Shown here: positions 12,371-23,513 of the stretch, one piece after another | Position numbering within the stretch: the stretch's first letter is position 1 | Layout of the letters: each line of letters begins with the position of its first letter | Assembly (NCBI GenBank): GCA_022577435.1 | Contig: JAKOON010000057.1 | Location: forward strand, 946,001-1,010,000 | Origin: Embiotoca jacksoni | Lineage: Eukaryota > Chordata > Actinopteri > Embiotocidae | Reading direction: 5' to 3' | Length of the DNA: 64,000 nucleotides | Position numbers and translations under genes: made by a program | The notes under the pieces: model-generated | Seen by the model: the letters and a program-made list of their open reading frames with translations, nothing else | What the model was told of the DNA's origin: nothing | The model's database searches: none

Positions 12371-12993
12371 TTATTAGGGCCCGAGCACCGATGGTGTGAA
12401 GCCCTATTGTTTTTCGTAAAAATTGTATTTTTCTAGGACGTTAGACGTTCTTATTCTTAAGTAAAGTGATTTGCCTTTTTGGGAGGCTTAATCACTGAAC
12501 TGCATGTGTTTTGATGTGTTTTGCGAGTGGGCGTGGCCAAACGTCTCGAGAGCGCCCCCTACAGAGATGCCCCGGCGGCCACATTTACCTAAATTCACCA
12601 AATCCAGTGGACACGTGTATCACACCTGGACGCACTAAAAAGTGACATTGCATCATTACGTCAACTCGACAGGAAGTCCACCATTTTGAATTTAGCTGCC
12701 ATTTTGGGCGATTCTGACACGTTGTACTTTGTCGAACTCCTCCGAGGGATTTTGTCCGACCGACTTGAATTTAGGTTCTCTGGATAGAAAACATGTTTGG
12801 GATTAAAAGTTATCAAAATAATTTGTTTTCATCGACGTGTGTGCCCATGAGAGGCGGCCATTTTGAGCGTCTCGCCATTGAACTACAAGTTGCTTTAAAT
12901 CTTATGTACATGGACCGACCTTCTCCAAACATCACAGGTATGATAACAGCCCCGCCCTGAAGACCCCTGTGTGGTAATATTCGCTCATAGTCA

Positions 12994-13012
12994 TAGCGCC
13001 CCCTGTTGGCCA
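12994..13012 (-). promoter_or_regulatory. Near-consensus CTCF motif
   Basis: The minus strand reads TGGCCAACAGGGGGCGCTA, which differs at one position from the standard 19-bp vertebrate CTCF consensus as I know it (TGGCCACCAGGGGGCGCTA). It lies inside R2 copy 1. CTCF zinc fingers are highly conserved across vertebrates, so binding in fish is plausible. Occupancy is not shown by sequence. Confidence 0.7.
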
Positions 13013-13205
13013 CTGGAAATGACACTTTTCATACTTTCACATTCTACGTCGAGCTGGTTGATCCCATGAACCTAAAGTCGGGTCACAACAACCTAAACAT
13101 GTAGTTGATGATATATTGAGACATTCGTTCGACTTTGTCAATGGGCGTCGCCGTGACGATGCAGCAAAATTTGATGTCTCGCTGTGACACAGGAAGTTGA
13201 TGTTT

Positions 13206-13485
13206 AAATGCTAAATGGTCTGTACTTGTGTAGTGCTTCATCACCTTTTGGTCTCAAAGCGCTTTAACATAGTTTTCACATTCACACACTAATGAGACAG
13301 ATCACCATGCAGGGTGCTGCCATCAGGAGAACATTCACACACTGATGGTTCACCATCAGGAGCAACTTAGGGTTTGGTGTCTTGCTCAAGGACACTTACG
13401 CATGTGGACAGGAGGAGCTGGGGATTGAGCCACCAACCTTCTGATTAGTGTGCAACCCACTCTACCATCTGAGCCACAGCCTCCC
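13206..13485 (-). mobile_element. tRNA-derived SINE
   Basis: On the minus strand the head starts GGGAGGCTGTGGCTCAGATG. An A box TGGCTCAGATGG lies at 13465-13476 and a B-box-like GGCTCAATCCC at 13421-13431. The body runs through 'gtgtccttgagcaagacacc' and ends in the 'aaagcgctttgagacc'/'cagaccatttagcat' type tail. The layout matches a common teleost tRNA-SINE. It is inserted within R2 copy 1. Confidence 0.85.
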
Positions 13486-13899
13486 AGGTCAACGGATGCT
13501 TGAAACCTCATGAAACGTGTGACATACATCCACCGTAGTGAGACAATACATCTGATATGGGTTTTGCGGGTGGGCGTGGCCAAATGGCTCACTCGCCGTG
13601 ACACAGGAAGTTGATGTTTAAGTAATGAAGTAAAACATTTTGTGATTTAAAAATAGATCGAAGGGAACATGTTTAAAGGAATGCGCCTTATCTTATCTCA
13701 TCTTATCTGATGAATCGGATGAGTTACCACAGACTCCGTCTACGACTGAAAAACACAAACTGCTGCTGAAAACCGGAGCATCCAAACATTTATAAAAAAA
13801 CAACAACAAAAAAACACTCAGAGAGAGAAACAAATACTTGGAAATGAAAGTAAAAACATCAGAAGTGTCAGTCGGAATATTTAAAATAAAACTCACAGT

Positions 13900-13973
13900 G
13901 TTGCCGGGCGGCCGGAGATGCTGCAGGTGATGATGATGATGATGATGATAATGAGGAGGAGGAGGTGCTGCTG
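13900..13973 (-). other. Weak candidate exon over a (CAT)n/His repeat
   Basis: On the minus strand a 'gtgtgttgcag' acceptor-like site precedes about 74 bp ending at a 'gtgagt' donor-like site. One frame reads APPPPHYHHHHHHHLQHL and then a Pro/Gly-rich end. The open reading comes mainly from a (TGA/ATG)n triplet repeat (13927-13952), which is open in all three frames, so coding is not established. Confidence 0.12.
13927..13952 (+). repeat. (GAT)n microsatellite
   Basis: About eight trinucleotide units 'gatgatgatgatgatgatga' with one 'taa' variant, followed by GAG repeats. Confidence 0.9.
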
Positions 13974-14216
13974 CAACACACACTGATCACACACTGACAC
14001 GATTAAAAGGGAAATGTGTGTGTTTGAAACGAGCCTTCCTCTTTCACCTCCTTCTCTCAGCTCCCCTCAAAGACACCACCTGAACTTCATCTCTGTGACT
14101 TGTTCACATTCATGAGGTAAAACAGGAGGCGGGCCTGTCGCGAAGGAATGTGGTCTGACATGCCAGTCTGGTTTTCAGGGTGCAAAAGCCCTTTTGTTTT
14201 TCAAGGAATTATTTTT

Positions 14217-14757
14217 TTATTAGGGTCCCAGCAGCGATGGTGCGAAGCCCTATTGTTTTTCGTAAAAATGTACTTCTTCTTATTATTCTTACGTAAAGTG
14301 ATTTGCCTTTTTGGAGCCTTTATCATATTCAAAAACTCATGAACGTGGACAAACATTTGTCTCCTGGCGAAAAATCTCGTATTCCAGTGGAGTCGCAAGT
14401 GGGCGTGGCCAAACGTCTCGAGAGCGCCCCCTACAGAGATGCTCCGGCGGCCATATTTACCTAAATTCACGACATCCGGTGGACACGTGTATCACACCTG
14501 GACGCACTAAAAAGTGACATTGCATCATTACGTCAACTCGACAGGAAGTCCACCATTTTTAATTTAGTCGCCATTTTGGGCGATTCTGACACGTTGTACT
14601 TTGTCGAACTCCTCCGAGGGATTTTGTCCGACCGACTTGAATTTAGTTTCTATGGATAGAAAACATGTTTGGGATTAAATCTTCTTAAAATAATTTGTTT
14701 TCGTCGATGCGTGTGCCCGTAAAGAGGCGGCCATTTTGAGCATCTCGCCATGAAATA
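14217..14757 (+). repeat. R2 dispersed repeat, copy 2
   Basis: It matches copy 1 from 'attagggtcccagcagcgat' through 'cattttgagcatctcgccat' and ends there by loss of similarity. It keeps the 'agcgccccctacagagatg' block (about 14422-14440) and the 'ggcggccatttt' block, but does not extend to the region of copy 1 that holds the strong CTCF motif. Confidence 0.85.
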
Positions 14758-14759
14758 TT

Positions 14760-15560
14760 CAATGAGCTTATATCTTATATTTAAAGGTGTATAAACCTAA
14801 ACTAGCTTCCTTGTTAGTAGCTAATGAGCTTCTACCTTCTACCTATTTTTGTTGGTTTCTGCACTGAATGAAAAGGCAGTTTGTCATGGTGAAGCTAAAC
14901 AGTAATGATTCTCAGCCTAATGCAGAACTCTAAGTCGTTTTGGTATTTAATGTGTGCAGCAGCATTCAAAGGAAGGCACAGATGAAACGCTCAAAACACT
15001 TTTTTTTTTTTTCGTTTTAACAAATTACCCTTTGAGATAGCGAAGCGTTAAATGAAATAGTAGCCATGGAACGCAAGAAAAATTTGAAATATGGTGACTG
15101 AAGCTTATATTATGCTCTCAGCTTTATCTGTTATATGTCTATATAGGGAGGAACATGTGACAAGGTCGTGCCGAAGTCCCGGGCTTACTTTTCTGCATCA
15201 GTCCCAAACGGAGCCTTTGTTGCAGCTGCACAACTAATATGACAGCAAAATGGTATAAAGGTGGTCTGAGTGAAAATCCTGTTTTCCCCTGTCACGCATG
15301 CCCCAACAAAAAGTATTTGCACAACATGGTTTGCGTACAAATAATGTGTGTGCTGCTGAGACTTAAGTCTTGTGTACACGAGCACTTCAACTACTTCAGT
15401 ACAAAAACAGTGTATACAGATCACTGTGAGTGACATGAACCACCTGAACAAAGTCTTGGGCCAATCTACGTGCTGCATACCACCATATTTCTCTGAATAA
15501 TAATAATAATAATAATAAAAAAAAGACCTGCTCAAGATTTCCCGTCATTTCATCATCAGT
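14760..15560. other. Unassigned DNA with an (AAT)n repeat
   Basis: No gene recognised. A poly-T run occupies 15000-15013 and an (AAT)n array 15497-15522. Confidence 0.55.
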
Positions 15561-15900
15561 AAGGCTGGCCCTGCAGGAAGAAGGAAGCGGGTGATTGATC
15601 AGGTGGTCGTGGGGAGGCGGCAGAGAGATGTTCAAGGTAAGCAGGGACAGTGGCTGAACTGGGAGAGTGTGGAGAAGAAGACTTGGAGTCGAGTCGAAGA
15701 GGGTTTCTTCCATCAGAACCTGAAGCAGGTCGGTGAGGATGGAGCCGGTTCACTATGCTCAGCGGTAGCAACGGTAAAGCACATCCTGTCAGGTTGTAAG
15801 ATTAGTTTAACACGAGGTCGGTACACCTGGAGGCTGAACCAGGCTGCAGCCACAGAGAGGAGGAGAGTGGAAGTAAGAGCAGGGAACAGAGGAAACAGTC
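15561..15900 (+). pseudogene. Non-LTR retrotransposon ORF fragment
   Basis: One frame reads VQGKQGQWLNWESVEKK and later ATVKHILSGCKISLTRGRYT followed by WRLNQ. Paired blocks of the kind 'GQWxNWExVEK' and 'ATLKHIL.GCKTSLTQGRYTWR' are familiar from the C-terminal part of a repeated teleost retrotransposon protein, with a Cys/His knuckle-like pattern (LCS...H..C). The middle part between the blocks is shortened, so it is an internally deleted remnant without a reverse-transcriptase core. The LINE clade is not assigned. Confidence 0.6.
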
Positions 15901-16297
15901 GGGCAGCTGGTAGTTTAGTTAGAGAGGGAGAGGACAGCGGGAGGGGGAGGAGGGGGGGCAGATAGGCAAGCTAGAATAAATAAAGGACGGGACTGGGACA
16001 TGCAGGTGAGCGTGGGAAGCTTGTAATTCCACAAGAAACAAGTTTCCTGAGGCGAGACGTTGTACTGTGGTCAGGTAGCCAGCAAATCGTTTATTTCATA
16101 GAGCGGACGGTGCTGAGGGAATATAATATTGATGAGGTGTTTGAGAGGAAAAGAAAAGATACTCAGAAGGAGCAGCTGAGGTCGAGGGGAGGGTGGAGCG
16201 TCCAGCAGGGGGAGGCTGTTCATTGAGTGGTCGACAACAGCACTATGGAGGGAGCTTGGAGTCAGGGGGCGGAGCCTGCAGCAGGCAGCATGGGAAC
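15901..16297. other. Unassigned purine-rich DNA
   Basis: No gene recognised. A G/A-rich stretch at about 15920-15965 follows the LINE fragment. Confidence 0.5.
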
Positions 16298-16695
16298 CCG
16301 GTATCATGGCAAAATGTGGAATAGACACGCCAGTCCTCTACAGCAAAATGTGGAATAGACACGCTTTGGCCTCTCAGTTTCACATTTTTCTGTAATGGAC
16401 GAAAATGAAACCTACTGCCAGGTGATTGACAGAGAATTGAAACTTTCAGGAGAAACACGTGGCTGGGATGAGGAAACAAAGAAAACAACAACTCAAGGAC
16501 AAAGTTGTCACCTGATGGATTCAAACCTCTGCCTCTCCTACTTGGTCACATGATCCTTTGTTACGTTACTTTTAACATAAGTTTTGCACTGACAAAATGT
16601 GAAACTGTCACGCCTACAGAGGCCAAAGCGTGGCTATCTCACATTTTGCTGTAGTGGACCGGCGTCTCTATTTCACGCTTTGCCGTGATACTCGG
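16298..16695. mobile_element. R3 MITE-like inverted-repeat element, copy 2
   Basis: The left arm (from 'cccggtatcatggcaaaatg', about 80 bp to 'ctttggcctct') is the inverted copy of the right arm (16618-16695, ending 'gccgtgatactcgg'). Within each arm a 'gcaaaatgtg' motif occurs twice in tandem, as in copy 1. The arm also contains a 'tggaatagacacgc' / 'gcgtctctatttca' pair. The centre is non-coding. This copy has better-preserved arms than copy 1. Confidence 0.85.
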
Positions 16696-16699
16696 TTGG

Positions 16700-18960
16700 T
16701 GAGGGCGACGGAGGAGGAAGCAGCTGAATGGGCAGTCTTTGGATTTGGGGGGGAAATTTTCCGCCGGTTCCGTCTGCGGTGCGACTGCTCGAGCGAACCG
16801 CCGTCATTAAAGTCAATGATTCGTATCCCAGCGGCTGCGCCGTGGTGCGTCAGCAGCATCCCAGAATAAATAAAATTCCACTCAGTTTTCAAAATAAAAC
16901 ACCCGTGTGCAAACTCCTGATCATAGCGCACATCACTACATCAGCGTTTACCTCCATGGCCTTTCAATTTGGAAAATAAATGTGTTCTCCTCATGCTACA
17001 GACACAGGATGTGAAATAGTTCCACAGCAAACAGGATAATTCATGTTTTAATGACTAAAACTCAGCAGCTGTTTAACTGTGTCTGCAGCACAAAGTAGGA
17101 CACGACAACAATGAACACACAACAGACAAGAAAGGAGCCGTCGAACAATGTTTACCTGATAGAAGAACAGAAATCAAGGAAACAAGATTAAATGAGGGAG
17201 GAAGATAAAGCGCTTCTGACACATCTTCAGTGGGATATGAAGCCATAGAGGCGACGTGACGGAGGGGATATGCAGGTTAGGCAGTTTTTTGCTTTGGTGA
17301 ACAAGCACAGCATCCACTGTGTTCGTACAGCATCCTTTTAATTAGTGAGACGTTTGGCAGATATTTGAGTCAGTTGAGCCTTGAAGTGTGATTTCACATT
17401 AATTTGGCACTTTGTGCTTTGTAAAAAAAAAATAAAAAAAAATCAGCCGTCAAGAAATTTCAGTTTAGTGGAAGTGGGCTGTCTGAGACAATCCTGCTGA
17501 TATGGCAAAAAAAATAATTGCAGTAAAGAAATTTCAATCTTTACCTCAACATTTAATACTCAAGTTTAAAACATAACTGAAGGATAAACAAATGTAAGTA
17601 ACCTGGCACACTTTCCTGAGCAGGATTTTCGTCATTAAAATGTTTTGTCACACGTGAAGAGCTTTACATTTAGTGATTCTTCTAAATCTTAAAACAAAAC
17701 AAAATTTTCAGCAGGAGAAAAGCGTAACTGGGAATAAGCAACACATTCTCAAACATACACTCGTTACACAGTTTTGCAGAGTTTATTGGTGTGACTGGAA
17801 TGTAATGATGAAGGTTTAAGTGTGTGTGCGTCCCCGTACGAGCCGCTTGCGGCTGCTTTAACAGCAGGCAGACAGCAGCTGCAGGGCTGAGGCAGGTGGA
17901 GCAGAGTTTTATAGAAAACAACAGCCATAAAAGCAGCATGCCGATACCTCTGCAGCCGTGTAGATGTGTAGAAACACGGGAGACTGTGTCAGCCGGTCTC
18001 TGTGTGAAGGTGCAGGTACATAAACATGTTAAAACACACGGTGCAGATGTTAAGAGACACGGGGACAATAAATCTGAGCAATCAAAGCAGGAATGACACG
18101 ACGGTGCGAGAAACATCTTCAGAAAGAGACACGGATCCTCTCAGCATCTTCCTAAATCACTTCATCTCTCCTTGGCAAAATACAACAATTATCTTTCCAT
18201 TTAGCTTTCCTCTGTGTGTGTCAGCTGCAGAGAGTTTTATGGCAGCAAGAAGTGAGGAAAGCATTTATGGTCATTGCTATTTATTTGAAAGAAGACACTT
18301 GTCAACGCACACACATAAATACGCATGTGCATACACCCCATAAAACAATCTGGAAACTATGGCTGCTCCTCGGGGAAGCCCTCTATACATTATGACTGGT
18401 GTTTTACAGCTTCTCATTATTACACAATTAAGGACTTTATATACGACTTCCTCAGAAAAAATAATGACATTCACAACTGCTTTCTAAATACAGCAAATCA
18501 AAGACCAACCAGTGGCGAGAACCAAAATAATGACGACAGAATCTTTAATGGTTTTCAATAAAGACGCTGACTTCAGAACGAGACCAAGAGCTGCGGTGGT
18601 TCAACGTTGAACATACACCTGGGAAAACACGTACGCTTATGAGTCTGATATTATGACCTCTACTGTCGGACATTCTTCTACTTCACGTCAAACATCCTGC
18701 ATGAAGCTGACAGGATGACACTTCTGCTGCTTTACAGCCAGGACACTGAACAAGGCTCAACAATAAGACCATTTCAAACACGATTCAGGTTTGATAAGTT
18801 GAAGTCAGTTACAGTCACATGTCCCTTCTGTCCAATCATCCAAGTCTAAATCTCACCCAATTCACGGTCCTTATAACTGAGTTTTCACCTTGCAGCTGTA
18901 TGACTCTGTAACCTGATTAAGTTTCAGTTCACATCCACGTCTGTCCAGACTCACAGTACG
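16700..18960. other. Unassigned DNA
   Basis: No repeat family recognised. It contains one of the longest non-repeat open frames in the window: minus strand 18116-17682, 144 codons with a true ATG. That frame is cysteine- and leucine-rich, has no recognisable domain, and looks like chance. Confidence 0.45.
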
Positions 18961-18965
18961 TCAGC

Positions 18966-19746
18966 CCTCCTGGAAATCTTATGATCACAACAATTAACAC
19001 AAATTCAAGCAAACTGCACAAAATCTGCGGGAGTTTGCAATTTTTTTAAATTCCCGCGAGTTTTTCACAAAAAAATGTCGTCAGCAGAATCTGTGTTGAA
19101 AGTATTAACAGCATAAAGTAAGTCTTTTTAAACACACCTCAAAAATAAGCCTTCATTTAATCAGAAAATCTCTGCTCCTGTTTTCATCAAATAAAACTCT
19201 GTTCACCGGAACAAGAGGAGAAACAGGAAGTGACGGGGTTTGTGGGAAATGTGTTCTTCACATTAAAATGATGATTAAATGTTTGTGATCAGAGGAAGTG
19301 ATTCCATATTACTGGATGTTAAATGAGTTTTCTCCACACGTCCAGTTGTCAGAGACGTCTCTTTGTTGGTTTCATCCAGCAGGTCTATGTGTTGAATGAA
19401 CATGAATTAAACAGCATCTAAAGCTCTTATTTTGACAGCTGATGTAGTCCTTGTTTCTATATTCCAGTCACAGACGGTCTGTTCTGGAAACATACAACAC
19501 AAGTTCAATAAATAAATCTAAAAAAGATTAGATCTACAATATTTCTGTGATGTGCAGCAGGATTATTATGAAAGGAAGTGATTACATATGTATTCTCTTA
19601 TCAGGTAGTGCTTAAAATTTTGTTATTTCTCCATTTGCAATTGGTTCTAATTCTGGCAATTTTACAAAATTACATCGACATTTAATTAGAAAATCCACCA
19701 CAAAATCCAAAATTTTCAACATAAGAATCACAAAAAATCCTGGAGG
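18966..19746. repeat. Possible MITE with short terminal repeats
   Basis: 'cctcctgga' (18966-18974) is complementary, with one mismatch, to 'tcctggagg' (19738-19746), and the left end continues in a sequence ('tcttatgatcacaacaatta') that I believe is repeated in teleosts. No target duplication or second copy is present in the window, so this is tentative. Confidence 0.25.
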
Positions 19747-19871
19747 AACAAATTTCAGTCCTAACAGATATTGTAGGTGTATTACGTTCAGAGGTGACAG
19801 GTCACCAGCACACTTCTTAAAGATGCTTTGAGACTCAGATGAAATCAAGTAAAAACAAGCCTGAAAGAGTG

Positions 19872-19972
19872 CTCTCCTCTCCTCTCCTCTCCTCTCCTCT
19901 CCTCTCCTCTCCTCTCCTCTCCTCTCCTCTCCTCTCCTCTCCTCTCTCCTCTCCTCTCCTCTCCTCTCCTCC
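19872..19972 (+). repeat. (TCTCC)n pentanucleotide array
   Basis: About twenty units of CTCCT in phase with a single slip near 19945. Pure polypyrimidine on this strand. Confidence 0.98.
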
Positions 19973-20123
19973 AGTACAAAGTAAACACTGAACCTGCAGG
20001 TTGAACACCAGCTTCACTGCTGCGCTTCACTCCTGACTGGACAGCTGAGAGATGAGCAGGATCACAAGTTATGGATATTTTTAAACAGAAAGGTACAGAA
20101 AGAATCAGTGTTGTTGGCGGTGA

Positions 20124-20618
20124 TGTTAAAGCAGGGGTATCAAACATACGGCCCGCGGGCCGCATCCGGCCCACCAGGGGGTCCAGCTCGGCCTGCCGGA
20201 TGACTTTGCTAAGTGTGAAAATTACAGAAAGACATAAATTGCATTTCTGAGAATATGGAGGTTTATGAGTACAAACGTTTTGTTATTTTTTTTTTTTTTA
20301 ATCGATCCAGTAATTGCTTCAAAAACAGCGTAAATGCGGCGTCTGCTCCGGAGGCAGCAGCGCTCGCTGCGAGGGAATCTGTAGAGGAGAGCCCAGGCAG
20401 AGAAACAGTGGGCTCATGTCTGAGTTTTTGGTCTTTATGTTTCTAGTTTATTGTAGAAAGACCTTAAAATAGGGTTTATCATCCAAAAACCTTCACCAGT
20501 GATTTAAACAGAGAAATATTGTTGTTATCATGCTATGATTCTACTGGTATGGCCCACTTGAGATCAAAGTGGACAGTATGTCCTTAGCTTTAATGAGTTT
20601 GACACCCCTGTGTTAAAG
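20124..20618. mobile_element. hAT-type non-autonomous element with TSD
   Basis: The element spans 20132-20610 (479 bp). The left terminus CAGGGGTATCAAAC and right terminus GTTTGACACCCCTG form inverted repeats with one mismatch. They are flanked by a perfect 8-bp duplication 'tgttaaag' at 20124-20131 and 20611-20618. The 8-bp duplication and CAGGGG...CCCCTG ends identify the hAT (Charlie-like) superfamily. No transposase reading frame is present, so it was mobilised in trans. The intact duplication suggests a fairly young or well-preserved insertion. Confidence 0.95.
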
Positions 20619-20803
20619 GGTTGAATGAAGTTCACCTCATTGGACTACTTGTGAAACATAATAAAATCTAGGTTAGTAAACACCCGACTTTCTCTTTGTG
20701 CTGCAGTGGTGGAACATATCTGGAAACATTGCTAGGCATTTATAAAAATGCTCAACAACTAAGTTATCAGAGAAGATTAGTTGATTTTTCTGATTTTATA
20801 CAT

Positions 20804-21066
20804 TTTATTAATCCCCGAGGGGAAATGTCTTCACTACAGCAGTGGGGCTATCAGGGGGGAGCTGCTGCAGCAGGCTGCCACTAGCGCGGCGCCAGGTAAC
20901 CTGACCTGAGGTGCATGTTTTTGGATGATGGGAGGAAGGTGGAGAGAACCCACGCAAGCACAGGGAGAACATGCAAACTCCGCACAGAAAGGCCCAGGAC
21001 CGGATTCGAACCCGGAACCTTTTTGCTGTGAGGCGACAATGCTAACCACTGCACCACCGTGCCCCC
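20804..21066 (-). mobile_element. tRNA-derived SINE with LINE-type 3' tail
   Basis: On the minus strand the head reads GGGGGCACGGTGGTGCAGTG. An A-box region GTGGTGCAGTGGTTAGC lies at 21041-21057 and a perfect B box GGTTCGAATCC at 21002-21012. The body continues 'tttgcatgttctccctgtgc'. The 3' end (20804-20847) matches the 3' tail of the LINE at 33818-35305 ('ctgctgtagtg', a short variable run, then 'cccc..gggattaataaa'), the expected hallmark of a SINE that uses the LINE reverse transcriptase. Confidence 0.92.
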
Positions 21067-21069
21067 AGA

Positions 21070-23485
21070 TGCTTTGTTTACAGGTAAAACATTAGCTGGA
21101 CATCATATTCTCAGGATGAATAACAACATTTTGTCACGTAAACCATGAAGCAGCTTGATTTTTAAGCTTTTTATTTGTATTTTAGCCTTTTTTATCTTCT
21201 GCATATCATGTTCCTGCAACTGGACTTACTGTAAACACAGCTACCTGTTATGGGGCCTTTAACTCAGCACTGATAGACATCCTAAGACCTGGTTATGAGG
21301 CTGGAAACCAACCTGGCTAAAAGGGAAAATAGTCCCAGAGCCTCCAAATGCTCCATATTCACTGCATGTCTGTTGGTTTTGTGATTTGATGAAATGCAAA
21401 GTTGAAAACTTGCATTACTAAAGTAAAAAAACTATCAACAATGTTGGTCCTCAATTATTATCTACAACGTATATAATCTTCTGAAAGGGCTCCTGTTATA
21501 TATTATAATGATTAATATGGTGAAGTTACTGCATGTTTAATAAACACACAGCATGTCCAAACATTACAAAGTGAAATGTGAAGTTGTAAGAGGAGTCGTA
21601 TTATTGTGATTTTTGTTCATGGACGTTTAGCTGTGATGGAAATCAGACATCGCTATCATTTAAATTATTTGTTTTGTGTGTGTGTGCGCACTAAGGGCTT
21701 AAATAACCTTTTTTTAAACATCAATGCCATAGTAAGTTACAGATGTACCATATTCTTGATGTTAAAAAGACTTTATAACGTCAGTTCCACCTGATGTTTT
21801 TTTTTGGGGGGTTTTTTTTTGGTGTGTTTGGGTCCCGATGGAGAGAAGATCAAAGGAACTGTCCATCATTTTGGAAAAGCTTCCTGTTTTCTGTGTTTCA
21901 CTGCTTCAGAAAAGAGGATTGATCTTTTTCATCCGAGTGTGTCCGCTACAGAGAGACGTCCAAGAAGTGTTTATCGTAGCGCAGCATGAAGACTGACAGC
22001 AGCACCTAACAGCAGAAGTCTAAATCTCAAGGCTGTTGTTTTCATCTGGCACTCCTCTTGCTGTCTTCTTTTTTTAAAAGGCTCTCCAGTCCATCATGCA
22101 GAACCAAAGACTTGCAGGTCTTACATAACGCTGCCCATGTACCTTGATTCGTCATGGTAACTAGTTTCCTCTCACACGGACCCGTCCATCATCTCCCCAC
22201 AGCAGAGATACAACAGCAGACGGGGGTCGTAACGTTTCCCGGCGTCATGCCGGTAATTTGGCTCCGGGACATGAGGACGTGTCTCGTGATCAAAAGGGGC
22301 CGTTTGGTTTTAGCCCACTTGGTATCGTGTTACGCTGAAGACACCGGGAGTCTGAAGTTGTTTCATAAACAGCATGAAAGACTGACAACCCCCTGGAGGT
22401 CATGAGAGGAAATGTGAGACGGCTGTCCAAAAGCCGTGTTCTCCACTCAGCTGAGCACACATGCTGCAGTAAAAACAAACTGACGCTCAGCATCACACGT
22501 TCAGTCAAAAACCCTTTCAAGCACAGCAGAAGCACAGCAAGAGTTTTATTCTAAGATGATCGGAAATATCCGATGATTTAAAGCTTTACACGATTTCTCT
22601 TTTATGCAGATACTATCGATCACAAGAGAAGATTCGATCCTGGAAGAAACGCGAGGAAAGTTGGGCGTTAATCAGGTTCAGAATTTACTTTTCTTTATTG
22701 TTATATAAGTCCAGATTTTAGCTAAATAATGCACAAGTTTCAGGAAGTTAATGGGAGCTCATTAGTTTCAATTAAGTTCCTCATTAGTTCCTATAAGTTA
22801 TGAAGTTTAAAGACAAAAAAGCTGATTAATCTAATAACTGATTGATGATTAACTGAAAGGATGAAAGTGATCTGGCGATTGTTTGAGTCACTTTTCAAGC
22901 AGAGGGGCCATTTGCTCGTTACATGTCCTCAAATATCAAGTTTAAAGGATTCAGTAAACTGAACTGCCTTTCAGATAAAAGGAACAATATCAATATTTTA
23001 CTTTGAGTTCTGGGAAATGTTTCACTGTTTGGGCAATTAATTGAGAAATTAATTGGCAGATGAACCATTATGAAAAAATTAGGCAATCCAGGGGGCGATC
23101 CTGTGGTAATTAAATATGTAACAACCAAATTCTATTTTACTTACTAAAGGATATATTTGCAATATGAGCGTTCAGTTCTCTTTTTATACTGATAGCAGTT
23201 GGGGAGTATTGTCCAACCTTGTTCTTAATGCCATTGATACTATGTAATTGCAACATATTTAAAATGCTACTTTGATATTACCAAAAAAAGTTTTCTTAAA
23301 CATGATGTATGAACGGGTGCTACATGAAAACCGCTCGCTCCCACAGTCGTGATTGAATAGCTTTAAATAACTTGGTATGGCAGAGGAAATTGAATGTTTA
23401 CAGATTACAAGAGGCCAGATCATCAAGATTTAATATTGTGATAAAAATACGTTTACACTGACTTTAAAAATTTGCTTAAATCAGA
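21070..23485. other. Unassigned DNA
   Basis: No gene or repeat family recognised. A T-rich/G-run slip-prone tract lies at 21797-21822. Confidence 0.5.
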
Positions 23486-23488
23486 TGC

Positions 23489-23513
23489 ACACACACACAC
23501 ACACACACACACT
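23489..23513 (+). repeat. (CA)n microsatellite
   Basis: Twelve CA units. Confidence 0.9.

Larger units (their letters stand above)
12371..13625 (+). repeat. R2 dispersed repeat, copy 1 (interrupted by a SINE)
   Basis: It begins 'ttattagggcccgagcacc' and runs through 'gaagccctattgtttttcgt', a start I recall as widespread in teleost genomes. It then shows characteristic blocks 'gggcgtggccaaacgtctcg', 'agcgccccctacagagatg' and 'ggcggccattttgagc'. Copy 2 (14217-14757) matches block by block over its first ~510 bp. A tRNA-SINE occupies 13206-13485, and a block 'gacacaggaagttgatgttt' occurs on both sides of it (about 13187 and 13600). There is no coding capacity. The family's class is not known to me. 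Confidence 0.8.

Noticed and set aside
17682..18116. 144-codon minus-strand frame with a true ATG
   Set aside because: Cysteine/leucine-rich with no recognisable domain, signal or splice context. A chance frame of this length is plausible in 64 kb.
4899..19972. Regular repeats as a CRISPR array
   Set aside because: Units are contiguous without spacers, and the context is vertebrate; these are minisatellites.
13465..21057. tRNA-like A and B boxes
   Set aside because: As free tRNA genes they are rejected: both occurrences are heads of SINEs without a tRNA fold at the 3' side.
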